This document shows, one piece after another, positions 27,120 through 36,437 of a DNA stretch of 64,000 nucleotides (positions are counted from its first letter, which is position 1; each line of letters opens with the position of its first letter). The notes under the pieces were generated by a model that saw only the letters and a program-made list of their open reading frames with translations, ran no database searches and was not told where the DNA came from. A program made the position numbers and the translations under genes. Source of the stretch: Savagea serpentis (GTDB lineage Bacteria > Bacillota > Bacilli > Bacillales_A > Planococcaceae); NCBI RefSeq assembly GCF_015351395.1, contig NZ_JADKPV010000004.1:62001-126000 (forward strand), in the 5' to 3' direction.

Positions 27120-29135
27120 TTATTTTTCACTTTCAAGTTTTGGTGCACTTAGATTCACTTCACTTTCATTCAAAGTAAATTGAGAAGAAATCATCGTGAG
27201 CATTTCACTCTCTTTTTCTACTTGAGAAGCCACTTGTTTTACTTGTTCAATCGAACTCACTTGTTGTTCCGCAGAGGCGCTTATTTCTTCTGCAGCAGCT
27301 GCAGATTGTTCTGAAATTGATGACAAATGAAGAATAAAATCGTTCACCTGTGAACGTGAAGACACCATGTTCTCCACATTATGATAAAGTTGCTCAATCT
27401 GGTTCATTATACTTTCCATATGTTGATCAATATTTTGTAGAGCATCATACGTTTGAACGACTGATCCTTGTTGCTCCGACATGCTTTCATGGGTACGGGA
27501 CATTTGCTGCACAGCATGCTCGACGGCAGACATTGCTAATTGAATAATACTCGTAATACGGTGAGCAGATTGTGCAGATTGTTCTGCTAAATTACGTACT
27601 TCCTGAGCCACTACAGCAAATCCTTTCCCCGCTTCGCCAGCACGGGCCGCTTCAATAGATGCATTGAGCGCTAATAAATTCGTTTGTTCTGAAATGTCAT
27701 TGATCACATCTATAATTTTTTCAATATCATTCATATGCTCTAATAATTTGTCCATATCATTTTCTGCTTTTTGAATATGTTGAAATGTTAAATGGGATTG
27801 CCTTTGTAATTCTGATACTCTTTGTGCACTTTCGTTACTGACTATGGATGTTTTAGAACTCATCTCTTGCATGATGGCCGTGCTTTGTTCTACTTCGCTA
27901 AATTGTGTATTTAACCGTTCCATTGCCTGTTGTACCTTTTCTAAATCTTCGGACTGAGAGACAGTTCCTATTGCTACGTCAGTAATCGCTTCAGCAATTT
28001 GTTCGCTCGATTCTACATTTTCTTGAGCTGTTATTTCCAACAGGCGGACATCCTCATTTAGTCGTTTAGAGCTATTTTTTATTTTCACAAAATGTTCATT
28101 TAAATCCTGTAACATATCGTTGAAATTAGAAGCTAGATGTCCGACTTCATCATGACTAAAAATACGAGCTGCAATATTTAAGTTTCCTTTTCGGACTTCT
28201 TCCATACAAAAAGCTACTTCACGAATGGGTTGCGTCATTTTGCGCGATACATAAATTGTCACGATGATAGCCACAAAAAATACAAGTAGCGAAATCACAG
28301 CTAACGAATATTTCACCACTCGAAGAAGATTGAACATATTTTTTTCTAAAAAGATAACGCCTACTTGGAAAGTCTCCACAGTATCGAAATAAGCATGCCT
28401 CTTTTCTCCGTCGATTTCAAAACGAAATGTACCGGAAGAATTATTCATCTTACTATAAAAACTCTCAGTGTCTGCAGCAGACTTTCCTCTTTCTGTCGGA
28501 TGTACAAGCACCGTTCCACCTTGATCCATTAAAAACGCAAATCCATCGTATGAAAAATTAAATTCTGTAAGTAAAGATTCAATGGATGTCAAAGGCAAGT
28601 CCAGTAATAAAACTCCTTGTACTTGTCCATTTTGTACGATTGCTTTTGAAAAAGGGACTAATAATTGTTCGCTTTTTATATCGACATGTGCTTTTCCAAA
28701 ATAAACTTCATTTGGATTTTGACTTGCTTCTTTATACCAGGCTCTCTCTTGTGGTCGATATACAGAGTCTTTCATTAAACCATCTTCAGGAAAATTAATA
28801 AAAGTACCATCTTTCAAACCAATTGAGATTTGAAAGACATCGGGATTTTTTTCTATATATACTTTTAATAATTGCTGAACTTTCTCAATGTTTTCTTTCC
28901 CTAGCGCAAGTTTTTGTATGTCCGATAGGGCAGAAAGTAGCAATAAATCATCTGCATATTTATTAAACTGCGTCTGGACTATAGCAGTTAAACGTTCCAC
29001 TTCTTCTATCCCACGCTCTTCTGCTGATTTTTCAATCGCCTCTCCTACACGATTCGAGGTAACAAGTCCGATACTAACCACAACACTACCTACAATTGCA
29101 ACCATTAAAATTATTAACTTTGTTCTGATACTCAT
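27120..29135 (-). CDS. Methyl-accepting chemotaxis protein with dCache-type sensor
   Basis: This 671-residue receptor has TM1 at about 8-28, a large extracytoplasmic region (33-270) with the look of a dCache domain ([40 protein letters not shown]), TM2 near 277-297, HAMP, and a cytoplasmic signalling hairpin whose tip is [41 protein letters not shown]. It starts at the ATG 29135 after GAGGAGTTACCCTAGAA. The ligand is unknown. The EAL gene directly behind suggests that taxis and c-di-GMP respond together. Confidence 0.93.
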   Translation of the reverse strand: MSIRTKLIILMVAIVGSVVVSIGLVTSNRVGEAIEKSAEERGIEEVERLTAIVQTQFNKYADDLLLLSALSDIQKLALGKENIEKVQQLLKVYIEKNPDVFQISIGLKDGTFINFPEDGLMKDSVYRPQERAWYKEASQNPNEVYFGKAHVDIKSEQLLVPFSKAIVQNGQVQGVLLLDLPLTSIESLLTEFNFSYDGFAFLMDQGGTVLVHPTERGKSAADTESFYSKMNNSSGTFRFEIDGEKRHAYFDTVETFQVGVIFLEKNMFNLLRVVKYSLAVISLLVFFVAIIVTIYVSRKMTQPIREVAFCMEEVRKGNLNIAARIFSHDEVGHLASNFNDMLQDLNEHFVKIKNSSKRLNEDVRLLEITAQENVESSEQIAEAITDVAIGTVSQSEDLEKVQQAMERLNTQFSEVEQSTAIMQEMSSKTSIVSNESAQRVSELQRQSHLTFQHIQKAENDMDKLLEHMNDIEKIIDVINDISEQTNLLALNASIEAARAGEAGKGFAVVAQEVRNLAEQSAQSAHRITSIIQLAMSAVEHAVQQMSRTHESMSEQQGSVVQTYDALQNIDQHMESIMNQIEQLYHNVENMVSSRSQVNDFILHLSSISEQSAAAAEEISASAEQQVSSIEQVKQVASQVEKESEMLTMISSQFTLNESEVNLSAPKLESEK

Positions 29136-29478
29136 TTCTAGGGTAACTCCTCATAATAATTTCTCTATTCTACAAGGTCCTACCACTTGGCCAAATGTAT
29201 TACTTGATAAACTTAACCATAAACATAATCACTTTTCCTGACAATAGCTTTATTAAACTTTTTATACAACTCATCCAATTTATAACTATATACTTTGAAA
29301 ATCATGTTTCACTGGAACTATCCAACCAAGTGAAAAGATATATCAATATGTAATTTTATGGTTACAAATAATGATAAAGTTGCTTTGTTTTTATCATTAT
29401 TTTGACTGAATATCTATTCATGAGTTTTTCATCTTGTTTTTAGATGTCATTTCCTTTTTACTAAAAACGATTCTTTAG

Positions 29479-29502
29479 TCTTGTTTTTTATAAAAAACAA
29501 GA
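29479..29502. repeat. 24-bp perfect palindrome
   Basis: TCTTGTTTTTTA is followed at once by its reverse complement TAAAAAACAAGA. There is no T run behind it on either strand, so it is a poor terminator; it may be a protein site or a cruciform-prone element. A partial copy of the half-site (TCTTGTTTTTAGA) lies about 45 bases upstream. Confidence 0.6.
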
Positions 29503-29618
29503 TATATAACCTCACCTACCTATATCGTTTTATAAATGGATATCGGTTAAAAAGAACTAGTGTCATTTTTATCAAAATCTTTATGTTTAATAATGACTAA
29601 GTTTAACTTAAGTCTTTA

Positions 29619-29658
29619 AGACCTATTTAAACTTCTTTAAACACCTAAAAATAGGTCT
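29619..29658. repeat. 10-bp inverted repeat upstream of the ECF promoter
   Basis: AGACCTATTT at 29619-29628 and AAATAGGTCT at 29649-29658 are exact reverse complements, separated by 20 bases. The right arm ends 23 bases before the -35 of the ECF-type promoter. Confidence 0.5.
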
Positions 29659-29681
29659 AAGTATTCTAACTTTCGATAGTT

Positions 29682-29707
29682 TGAAACCTTCTGAAATAGT
29701 TCTCGTA
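29682..29707 (+). promoter_or_regulatory. SigW-type ECF promoter
   Basis: TGAAAC at 29682-29687 and CGTA at 29704-29707 are separated by exactly 16 bases, which is the consensus of SigW and related ECF promoters. It stands 57 bases before the ATG of the 553-aa protein and is in the right direction. Confidence 0.65.
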
Positions 29708-29764
29708 AAGAATAGACGAAAACGTTATACTTTTAAAAGCGTTTCAATAAAAAGGAGTGACAGA

Positions 29765-31426
29765 ATGAATAAGAAAACAGGTATGATCGCACTTATTATT
29801 GCCGTTGTTGTAGGCGGTGGAGCCCTTGCCTTTGCATTTTTAGGCGGTTCAACAAAACAAGATTATTTCAAAGCGGAATTTAAATCCGTCCAAACGATGG
29901 TGGACGATTTCAAACATCGTTATAAACCAGAACTTGATTATTACGACATGACGATGGAACATCCTGTCGAAGCAAAATCAAAAATGACAGTTGATATGAA
30001 TAGCCAGTCAGCATTACTCGCGGACGTTCCGACAGATCTCATTAAAGATTCTCATATCGAAATGACGTCACAGTCTGATATGAAAAATAAAGTAGCGGAT
30101 GTTCGTGTAAAAGGTGAAGTTGCCGGAATGCCACTCGACAACATTTATCTTCGCCTCGCACAGCACGACCTTTTCGTTCAATTACCATTTTTATCTGAAG
30201 TTTTAACGATCAACGATAAAAAAGTGAACGAATTAATGAAAGAAAACGACCCTGAATGGACAGAAGAAATGAGTATCGACTTTACTCAATTTTTCAATCA
30301 AAACACATTGCCTGCGGATAAAGATATGAAACATGTGCAAGATGCGATGTTAAAAACATTGTATAAAAACTTAGACGACGAAGCATTCACGTCGACGAAA
30401 GAAAAAGTTACTGTTTTATCTGAAGAACTAAACGCTGAAAAAATTACGATGGATCTCGGTCCAGAACAATTAAAAAAAGCGACAGTCGCTATTCTTGAAC
30501 TCGTACGCGATGACAAGACGATTCAAAAAATGGTGAAAGAATCGATGACGCAAAACGCAATGTTCGAAATGACATCACCAGAAGAAATGATGAAAGATTT
30601 TAATAACGATATTAACGAAGCGATTGAAGAAGTGAAACAATCAACTGAAAAGCCACATCTCGTGTCAACAATTTGGATTGCGGACGACTTCATCGTGAAA
30701 CGTGAACTTACGATGGCTGATGACGAAGAAACAGCTGTACAAGTGAAAGGTAATCATTTACGCAAAAAAGACGGTCACACATTCCAGTACGCATTCGGTT
30801 CAGTTGAACAACCGAACGCTTTCACAATTCAAGGTGAAACGAAATTCGACGGCAAAATTACAGCTGACCGCATCGACTTCGCAGTGGAAGACCTCGGTAC
30901 GTTAACATACACAGCAGATGAAACGCTTGAAAAAGACGTGCGTGATTACAAATATACGTTCAGCGTTCAATCGGATATGGCGATCGCAGGCGAACTCGTT
31001 TGGTCAGGTAAAAACGAATATAGCAAAGACGCAATGAAGAGCTCTCAACGTGTCGGCATTAACTACGAAGATATTAAAGTAGAAGACGTTGCGCTCATCG
31101 TAGAATCAGATACGAAACGCATTAAGGCTACTTCTGAAAACCCGACAGACAATATTCGTAACTTAAACGACATGTCTCAAGACGAAATTACAACATATCT
31201 CGAAACAGAATTTGAAGAAGTCGGCCAAATTTTACAAGGGCTTATGATGACAACTATGTTCGATGGCGATATGGAAGGCGCTTGGGATGAAGAGCCAACG
31301 ATGGAATTTACAGACGCAGATTTTGAAGAGATGCGTGCTGAACTTGCGGAAGATGGCATCGAAATGACAGATGAAGAATTCGCAGAGTGGAAATTAGAAA
31401 TGCAAGAAATGTTCGGAAACGAATAA
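29765..31426 (+). CDS. Unrecognised membrane-anchored secreted protein, ECF-controlled
   Basis: I do not recognise this 553-residue protein. It has a short basic start and one N-terminal helix (MIALIIAVVVGGGALAFAFL), without a lipobox cysteine, so it is probably anchored with the bulk outside. The rest is soluble, rich in K, D, E and M, with repeated beta-like stretches (HIEMTSQSDMKNKVADVRVKG, DRIDFAVEDLGTLTYTADE). The C-terminal 50 residues are strongly acidic. AAAAGGAGTGACAGA precedes the ATG at 29765; the longer frame from 29681 overlaps the ECF promoter and is rejected. An envelope-stress role is an inference from the promoter. Confidence 0.85.
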   Translation: MNKKTGMIALIIAVVVGGGALAFAFLGGSTKQDYFKAEFKSVQTMVDDFKHRYKPELDYYDMTMEHPVEAKSKMTVDMNSQSALLADVPTDLIKDSHIEMTSQSDMKNKVADVRVKGEVAGMPLDNIYLRLAQHDLFVQLPFLSEVLTINDKKVNELMKENDPEWTEEMSIDFTQFFNQNTLPADKDMKHVQDAMLKTLYKNLDDEAFTSTKEKVTVLSEELNAEKITMDLGPEQLKKATVAILELVRDDKTIQKMVKESMTQNAMFEMTSPEEMMKDFNNDINEAIEEVKQSTEKPHLVSTIWIADDFIVKRELTMADDEETAVQVKGNHLRKKDGHTFQYAFGSVEQPNAFTIQGETKFDGKITADRIDFAVEDLGTLTYTADETLEKDVRDYKYTFSVQSDMAIAGELVWSGKNEYSKDAMKSSQRVGINYEDIKVEDVALIVESDTKRIKATSENPTDNIRNLNDMSQDEITTYLETEFEEVGQILQGLMMTTMFDGDMEGAWDEEPTMEFTDADFEEMRAELAEDGIEMTDEEFAEWKLEMQEMFGNE

Positions 31427-31439
31427 TTCGGGAAAGATG

Positions 31440-31473
31440 AAACGGAATAGGTGAAAACCTGTTCCGTTTTTTA
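31440..31473 (+). terminator. Terminator behind the 553-aa protein gene
   Basis: AACGGAATAGG pairs with CCTGTTCCGTT across a 6-base loop with one mismatch and is followed by a T run. It separates this gene from the ABC operon that starts 22 bases later. Confidence 0.88.
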
Positions 31474-31494
31474 ATTGGAAAGCGAGGGGTTCAT

Positions 31495-32697
31495 ATGCAA
31501 CATTTGTTTTATTTTATGAAGCATTTTATGCAACTGATACAACGACAAAAATTAACAATTTTCGCTTTTTTATCGTTTCCTTTCCTACTCATAATGCTCG
31601 CACTATGGACGATTATTCCATTGCTTTCCTTTGATGAACATGAGCCGATTCGCTTTGCTATTGTCGACGAAGATCAGTCAAGTGAAACGAAACAATTGCT
31701 TGCCGCTTTAACGGACGGTCAATTAATTGAGGGTCCGCTCCACTTCGAAAGCATGTCTAAAGAAGAAAGCGAGAATGCAATGCATCACAATACAATCGGT
31801 GGTACTTTGCAATTTCCTACTGGATTTACACGCGCGCTTTATGACGGAAAAGCGATTGAACTTCATGTCATCGGAAATGATAAAAAACAACGAGAAACAG
31901 AACTGCTCTATAGTTTGGCACAAACCGTTGCGCAACATATTAATACGTCACAAGCGAATATTTTACTCATCGACCAATACGCAAAGGAAGCCGAATGGTC
32001 TACAGCGCAACGGGATGAGTTATTATTTGAACAATTTATGAGTTATAGTTTATTCACGCTCGGAAAAGATGCGATGCTCGAAGAAGAAAAAATTGTAAAT
32101 CCATTGACCGATTCTCCAGTCCACTACTTCGCGATTCAATTTTTATTCGGATTACTCGTTATTTGGACGTGGCTTCTATATCGCTTCTTCCACGGCACGT
32201 TGCCCCCTTCTATTACGATGCGTCTTCAACTATTGAACGTCTCACCACTTTCAATAGAAAGCGCAAAAGGAATCGTTATTACGCTCTTTGTTTTCATGAC
32301 GAGTTTTCTCGGCATCATCATTTTGTTACTTTTAAGCTCAATCGTTTTTGTTACGTCGGACGTTCTTTCTCTCGCATTCGCCATGTTACTTACGACCAAC
32401 ATGAGCTTTTTTTTCATCTCCATTATGGAACGTTTTCGATTTTTAGCAACTTCCACCCAAGTGCTCGGCATCGTTTTATTGTTAGGGATGAGTGGATTCA
32501 TTGTTCCACCGCTCTATTTACCTGCGCAACTCCAGCCCGTCGTTTCTTTCTCTTTTTTAAATGAATTGACAGAAGGGATACGTCAGCTCTTTTTAATGGG
32601 GAGTTTTTCGATGCAATGGTCGGTCAGCATCACAACATTCGGCATGCTCGCACTTTTATGGCTCATCGTTTGGCGTCAACAGAAAGAGGTGAAGTAA
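31495..32697 (+). CDS. ABC-2 type transporter permease (first of two)
   Basis: This 400-residue permease has the ABC-2 layout: a first helix near residues 20-45, an extracytoplasmic domain of about 160 residues starting with IRFAIVDEDQSSETKQLLAAL, then five helices. The opening of the loop domain (VDEDQS) and the C-terminal SGFIVPPLYLPAQLQPVVSFSFLNELTEGIRQLF are typical of drug or polymer exporters of this group. The ATG at 31495 follows AAAGCGAGGGGTTCAT. The next permease begins 4 bases after its stop. Confidence 0.85.
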   Translation: MQHLFYFMKHFMQLIQRQKLTIFAFLSFPFLLIMLALWTIIPLLSFDEHEPIRFAIVDEDQSSETKQLLAALTDGQLIEGPLHFESMSKEESENAMHHNTIGGTLQFPTGFTRALYDGKAIELHVIGNDKKQRETELLYSLAQTVAQHINTSQANILLIDQYAKEAEWSTAQRDELLFEQFMSYSLFTLGKDAMLEEEKIVNPLTDSPVHYFAIQFLFGLLVIWTWLLYRFFHGTLPPSITMRLQLLNVSPLSIESAKGIVITLFVFMTSFLGIIILLLLSSIVFVTSDVLSLAFAMLLTTNMSFFFISIMERFRFLATSTQVLGIVLLLGMSGFIVPPLYLPAQLQPVVSFSFLNELTEGIRQLFLMGSFSMQWSVSITTFGMLALLWLIVWRQQKEVK

Positions 32698-32701
32698 TAC
32701 G

Positions 32702-33745
32702 ATGGCTTTATTACGTTTTCATTGGCGGTGGTGGCATTGGTTATTATTACTGTTGCCACTCGCTGTTACATTACTTTTCACAAAACTCATCTTTCAAACG
32801 ACAGAAGAGTTTCGCATTCCTGTCGCAATCGTCGATGAAAGTACGGAACAATTTTCGAACGATTTACTCGTTGCGCTTCACGATGCTCCTTATATCGACG
32901 TACGCGAAATGGATCGTTCCGCTGCTTTACGCGCGCTTGAACGGCATGAAGTAGATAGTGTCTTCTTATTCAAACATTCTTTTGATGAACAAATTGCAAA
33001 AGGAGAACGACAAACAATCGTCGAAAGTTATACGTCTAACTTATCGTTCGGGTACAGCACTGCAAAAGAAATCATCACCGCTCACATTCAACAAATTGTA
33101 GGGCGGGAGCGTGCAGCAATCGCGATTGAACACATTGTAAATCGTCCAGTCGATCATGAAGTTATCGCACAACAATCGATGCAAGCAGAACGAGAGCGAC
33201 AATTGCTAACGGTCGTTTTGCACGATGAATTTAGCGATAATGAACAACAACGTAAGCCGACAACGCCCCTCCTGTTATGGAGCATCTTCACGATGATCGG
33301 GACATATATAATCGGACTCCCTCTTTGGACATTAATACGAAGCTCACTCCGATGGCGCTTCCCGTTTAGTCGCTTATCAAGCATTTCATTATTTTGGCGA
33401 CAATGGGCAATTCTTAACGGAATCGCTCTTCTCACAGATGGCATCGCTTATAGATTATTAGACTTTTCGTCCCTTTGGACCGTCGTGACGTACCGCTTCA
33501 CCTTGTTCATCGGAATTGGTCTCGTGTTCACATTGTTTCATACGACACGAGCGCTTCATCGGACAGCGAGCGTCCTATTATTCATATTGATCGCAACAGC
33601 AAGTACGACATTCGCGACGTGGCACCCGTTCGCCGCGCTATTGCGAGGAACGTTCGCGATGAGTCTCGTCGTCTCTTGTTTACTCGCACTCATGTTCGCG
33701 ATACGAAAGGAGAATCTCGATGTTACACGTACAACATCTTCATAA
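32702..33745 (+). CDS. ABC-2 type transporter permease (second of two)
   Basis: This 347-residue permease has the same plan as its neighbour: one N-terminal helix, an extracytoplasmic domain beginning IPVAIVDESTEQFSNDLLVAL, then five helices in the C-terminal 160 residues. The shared IxxAIVDE(D/S) opening suggests that the two are old duplicates that form a heterodimer. The third gene of the operon, an ATPase, starts 26 bases before this stop. The ribosome site is AAAGAGGTGAAGTAATACG. Confidence 0.84.
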   Translation: MALLRFHWRWWHWLLLLLPLAVTLLFTKLIFQTTEEFRIPVAIVDESTEQFSNDLLVALHDAPYIDVREMDRSAALRALERHEVDSVFLFKHSFDEQIAKGERQTIVESYTSNLSFGYSTAKEIITAHIQQIVGRERAAIAIEHIVNRPVDHEVIAQQSMQAERERQLLTVVLHDEFSDNEQQRKPTTPLLLWSIFTMIGTYIIGLPLWTLIRSSLRWRFPFSRLSSISLFWRQWAILNGIALLTDGIAYRLLDFSSLWTVVTYRFTLFIGIGLVFTLFHTTRALHRTASVLLFILIATASTTFATWHPFAALLRGTFAMSLVVSCLLALMFAIRKENLDVTRTTSS

Positions 33746-34394
33746 AGCATTCGGACAACAAACCGTCCTTCACGACGTCTCGTTCACGATTCCGAAAGGA
33801 GAGATCGCATGTTTTATCGGAAAAAATGGCGCGGGGAAGTCGACGCTCTTTCATATCATTGCGACATTGTTGCACGCTGACAGTGGCACGCTCACTTGGG
33901 ACGGACGATGTTATGAGCAAGAGGCGAAAACGATTCGCCAACAAATTGGATACGTTCCTCAACAACTGGCCATTTGGGAAGATTTTTCCGTTGCTCAAAA
34001 TATGCGCTTTTTCGAACAACTTTCGCCCATTAGGCGCAGCGACGAACAGTTACGAGCGATTTTAAAAAGTGTCGCACTCGAAGAATGGGATCGTAAAGCG
34101 AAACATTTATCAGGCGGGATGAAGCGCAAGTTAAACATAGCGCTCTCACTCATTCATCAGCCCGCTCTCCTGCTGCTTGACGAACCGACTGTCGGCATCG
34201 ACTTACGTTCGAAAATTGAAATTCAACAAGCACTTCTCGCTTTACGTGATCAGTTCGGCATGACGATGTTGTACATTTCACACGATATGGAAGAAGTGAC
34301 CGCATTAGCCGATACGATTTTTAATGTAGGCGATGATTTGTTTTACACTCAATTGCTCCAAACGAAAGGAATCGACACGATTTCACTTCGTTAA
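33720..34394 (+). CDS. ABC transporter ATP-binding protein
   Basis: This 224-residue ATPase has the Walker A motif GKNGAGKST, Q-loop YVPQQLAIWEDFS, signature LSGGMKRKLNIA, Walker B LLLLDEPTVGID and H-loop ISHDM. It drives the two ABC-2 permeases upstream. The signature LSGGMKR and the short length are typical of drug or antibiotic exporters. It overlaps the second permease gene by 26 bases and is followed by a terminator, so it ends the operon. The exported substrate is not visible from sequence. Confidence 0.92.
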   Translation: MLHVQHLHKAFGQQTVLHDVSFTIPKGEIACFIGKNGAGKSTLFHIIATLLHADSGTLTWDGRCYEQEAKTIRQQIGYVPQQLAIWEDFSVAQNMRFFEQLSPIRRSDEQLRAILKSVALEEWDRKAKHLSGGMKRKLNIALSLIHQPALLLLDEPTVGIDLRSKIEIQQALLALRDQFGMTMLYISHDMEEVTALADTIFNVGDDLFYTQLLQTKGIDTISLR

Positions 34395-34396
34395 CG

Positions 34397-34440
34397 AAAA
34401 ATACGCACCTCCTCACAGACGTGAAGAGGTACGTATTTTA
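34397..34440. terminator. Bidirectional hairpin terminator
   Basis: AAAATACGCACCTCCTCA pairs with TGAAGAGGTACGTATTTT with two mismatches. It is shared by the exporter operon (plus) and the YtrA-like operon (minus), whose last stop lies at 34438. Confidence 0.9.
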
Positions 34441-35031
34441 TTCATTCATTTGGACATGTGGCGGCACGAGAATTTCTACATATGCTCCTCGTGCATAATA
34501 GTAAGTAGCACTTAACTGCCCTTCTTGCTGGGCGAAAATCGGAAGACGATACATCCAATAACTTTCGTGAAAGGTCGGGCGTTCGACAACTAATGTGTCA
34601 TGACGCAATGTAACGGTCCACGGCTCTCCCCAACTTGTTATAGCATTTTCATCATAAATAAAAGCTTCTTGATAAAGGTGAACCGTTAATTCTTTCACTT
34701 CTTCCCTTTGTTCAATCGTATACGAGAGTCCTTCTGGGATGTCCAACTTTATGGAAGAATTAGCATTCACGTCGAAGTGATACATTTCATCAGGCGTCTT
34801 CCAGCTTACATCTTCTGGCACACTTTCTTTTATAATATCTTCCACCTTCGTCACATTGACGATAAATGGCGCGATGATCGCACCGATGAAGAGAAAGACG
34901 AACGTAACTATAAACATACTATTCCACCGATAAAAAGGAACGCGTAATGTTGAATGCTTTGATAACCGACTCCAAAAATAAATCGGAACCCCTATCGTCA
35001 ATATTAAAAATACGAGATTTATACCGAGCAA
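34438..35031 (-). CDS. Membrane protein with extracytoplasmic beta domain (paralogue 1)
   Basis: I do not recognise this 197-residue protein. It has two helices in the first 65 residues (LVFLILTIGVPIYFW and SMFIVTFVFLFIGAIIAPFIV) and then an outer domain of about 130 residues ending in ARGAYVEILVPPHVQ. The layout, length and closing strand match the adjacent gene, so the two look like a tandem duplication. It is the last gene of the GntR-ATPase-permease operon. A role as an accessory subunit of that transporter is inferred from position. Confidence 0.78.
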   Translation of the reverse strand: MLGINLVFLILTIGVPIYFWSRLSKHSTLRVPFYRWNSMFIVTFVFLFIGAIIAPFIVNVTKVEDIIKESVPEDVSWKTPDEMYHFDVNANSSIKLDIPEGLSYTIEQREEVKELTVHLYQEAFIYDENAITSWGEPWTVTLRHDTLVVERPTFHESYWMYRLPIFAQQEGQLSATYYYARGAYVEILVPPHVQMNE

Positions 35032-35046
35032 AGCGGTCCCTCCTTT

Positions 35047-35715
35047 CTAGGGTGATGTCGGATCTGCAAGTGCTGGATTCGTCGTGACTTTCGTTCCGAG
35101 TGGGACAGTAATATCAATTTGTGGACTGGATACGTACACATTCATCCAATACTCCTCCTCGTCATGCTCTTTGAAGAGGGAGCTTAAATCGTACATTGTA
35201 TAAGCATGTAATTTTTGCTCTTCTGATGGCTCTACATACAATCCGTCGTCTTTAAATGACACTGCTTCAACATGAGAGTATTCATCGATTAAGTAACCTT
35301 TCATATAAATTTCTCTACTTTTCGATACGCTCACTTGCACTTGATCGACTTCTTCCCAATAAACGGAGTAACTCTGTGTACTTACTCCTAAAATGTTCCC
35401 TTTCTCTCCTAATCGTAATTCCTCTGCTAATTCATCGGAAGCGAAATCTAAATACAACTCATTTCCACTTAAATCGAATGTGTACGTTTCGTCAGATTCC
35501 GGTACCATCGCTTCCATCGGTCGTTTTTCATAAGCATTTAACGGGGTCGTCTCTACGAGAAACGGTGTAACAATGGCTAATACTAAACAAGTGAGTAATG
35601 CTGCCGTCGTCACATATTTCGTCATCGAATAATTTTTAAAAGCAATATACATGAAAGCCATAATCGCGAAAAGAAAACCTACTAACAATAAGAGTGCTAC
35701 TGGAAAGATCGACAT
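35047..35715 (-). CDS. Membrane protein with extracytoplasmic beta domain (paralogue 2)
   Basis: This 222-residue protein has the same plan as its downstream neighbour: two N-terminal helices (ALLLLVGFLFAIMAFMYIAF, VTTAALLTCLVLAIVTPFLV), a PFLV/PFIV motif at the end of helix 2, and an outer domain ending in SSPQIDITVPLGTKV. No known family is evident. It begins at the stop of the permease gene (one shared base), so translation is coupled. Confidence 0.78.
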   Translation of the reverse strand: MSIFPVALLLLVGFLFAIMAFMYIAFKNYSMTKYVTTAALLTCLVLAIVTPFLVETTPLNAYEKRPMEAMVPESDETYTFDLSGNELYLDFASDELAEELRLGEKGNILGVSTQSYSVYWEEVDQVQVSVSKSREIYMKGYLIDEYSHVEAVSFKDDGLYVEPSEEQKLHAYTMYDLSSLFKEHDEEEYWMNVYVSSPQIDITVPLGTKVTTNPALADPTSP

Positions 35716-36437
35716 TACGAACGCACCTCCGTCCGCTTTCTAAATAAATAACTGACTGTGTATAACACGACTGCCACAACCATTCCCTTTCCGAACTGTT
35801 CAACATCCGTTGCAGACTCAAATAAATAAATGATAAACGCAGCAGGTAAATTCATAATTTGAAGAATAAAGAGAATCCCAGCGGTGACGAAAAATAGTTT
35901 TGCTGAGTATCGATAAAATGAAACGATAAAATAAGATAAAGATCCAGCAATTAAACTATATCCGAAAACTCTTAACCATAATGACCCGTACAGTAGTGGG
36001 TCTTCAATGAGAAATGGATACGCCATAATGATCGTGTCATCTGAAAACATTTTCAATAACGGTGCAAATGAAATGAATAGTAACGGAATAAAGGAACCAA
36101 TCATCATTTGCGTCACACTGAATGTCACATTCGCTAAATGGTGAACGCGCTTCGTCGAAATGAAACGAAACATGAGACGTTCCGTTAATTTATTCGCCAA
36201 AATCGCATTGATGGCGAAACTCCAAATGAAAATCATAATTAAGTTGAAGTCGAAGCTTTGACTGACGACGGCAATGCTACTTTCTTCATCACTTGAATAC
36301 TGTGTCGTTTTAAAAAATAGTCCGACGACTTGGAATAATAAAATCGTCCCGACGCTTGCACTAAAATAGGTGCGCATCATCCATTGAAGCTGTTGTTTAT
36401 AAAGTTGAGTCGGCGTCATAGTCGTTGTAAACATCAT
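35715..36437 (-). CDS. Permease of the YtrA-like ABC system
   Basis: This 240-residue protein has about six hydrophobic helices spread over its length and no soluble domain, as expected of a small ABC-2-like permease. I see no recognisable motif. It overlaps the ATPase gene by 41 bases; AAAGGGGGAATCG before the ATG at 36437 supports this start, though 36419 is possible. Its place behind a GntR regulator and an ATPase matches the ytr operon layout of Bacillales. Confidence 0.75.
   Translation of the reverse strand: MMFTTTMTPTQLYKQQLQWMMRTYFSASVGTILLFQVVGLFFKTTQYSSDEESSIAVVSQSFDFNLIMIFIWSFAINAILANKLTERLMFRFISTKRVHHLANVTFSVTQMMIGSFIPLLFISFAPLLKMFSDDTIIMAYPFLIEDPLLYGSLWLRVFGYSLIAGSLSYFIVSFYRYSAKLFFVTAGILFILQIMNLPAAFIIYLFESATDVEQFGKGMVVAVVLYTVSYLFRKRTEVRS

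Larger units (their letters stand above)
29136..29764. other. AT-rich gene-free stretch of 629 bases
   Basis: I find no supported gene here. It holds a 24-bp perfect palindrome at 29479-29502, a 10-bp inverted repeat at 29619-29658, and an ECF-type promoter at 29682-29707. The base composition is far richer in A and T than the flanking genes. A small RNA could hide in it, but nothing shows that directly. Confidence 0.5.

Noticed and set aside
29681-29764. N-terminal extension of the 553-aa protein
   Set aside because: It would start inside the SigW-type promoter and puts a basic non-signal segment before a clear N-terminal helix with its own ribosome site.
33475-34065. 196-codon plus-strand frame across the permease/ATPase junction
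   Set aside because: It is an alternative frame of two well-supported overlapping genes and is rich in R, S and H with no known motif.
36397-36437. Frameshift or broken gene at the ATPase/permease overlap
   Set aside because: Both proteins are complete in length and motifs; a 41-base overlap with a ribosome site is normal operon coupling.
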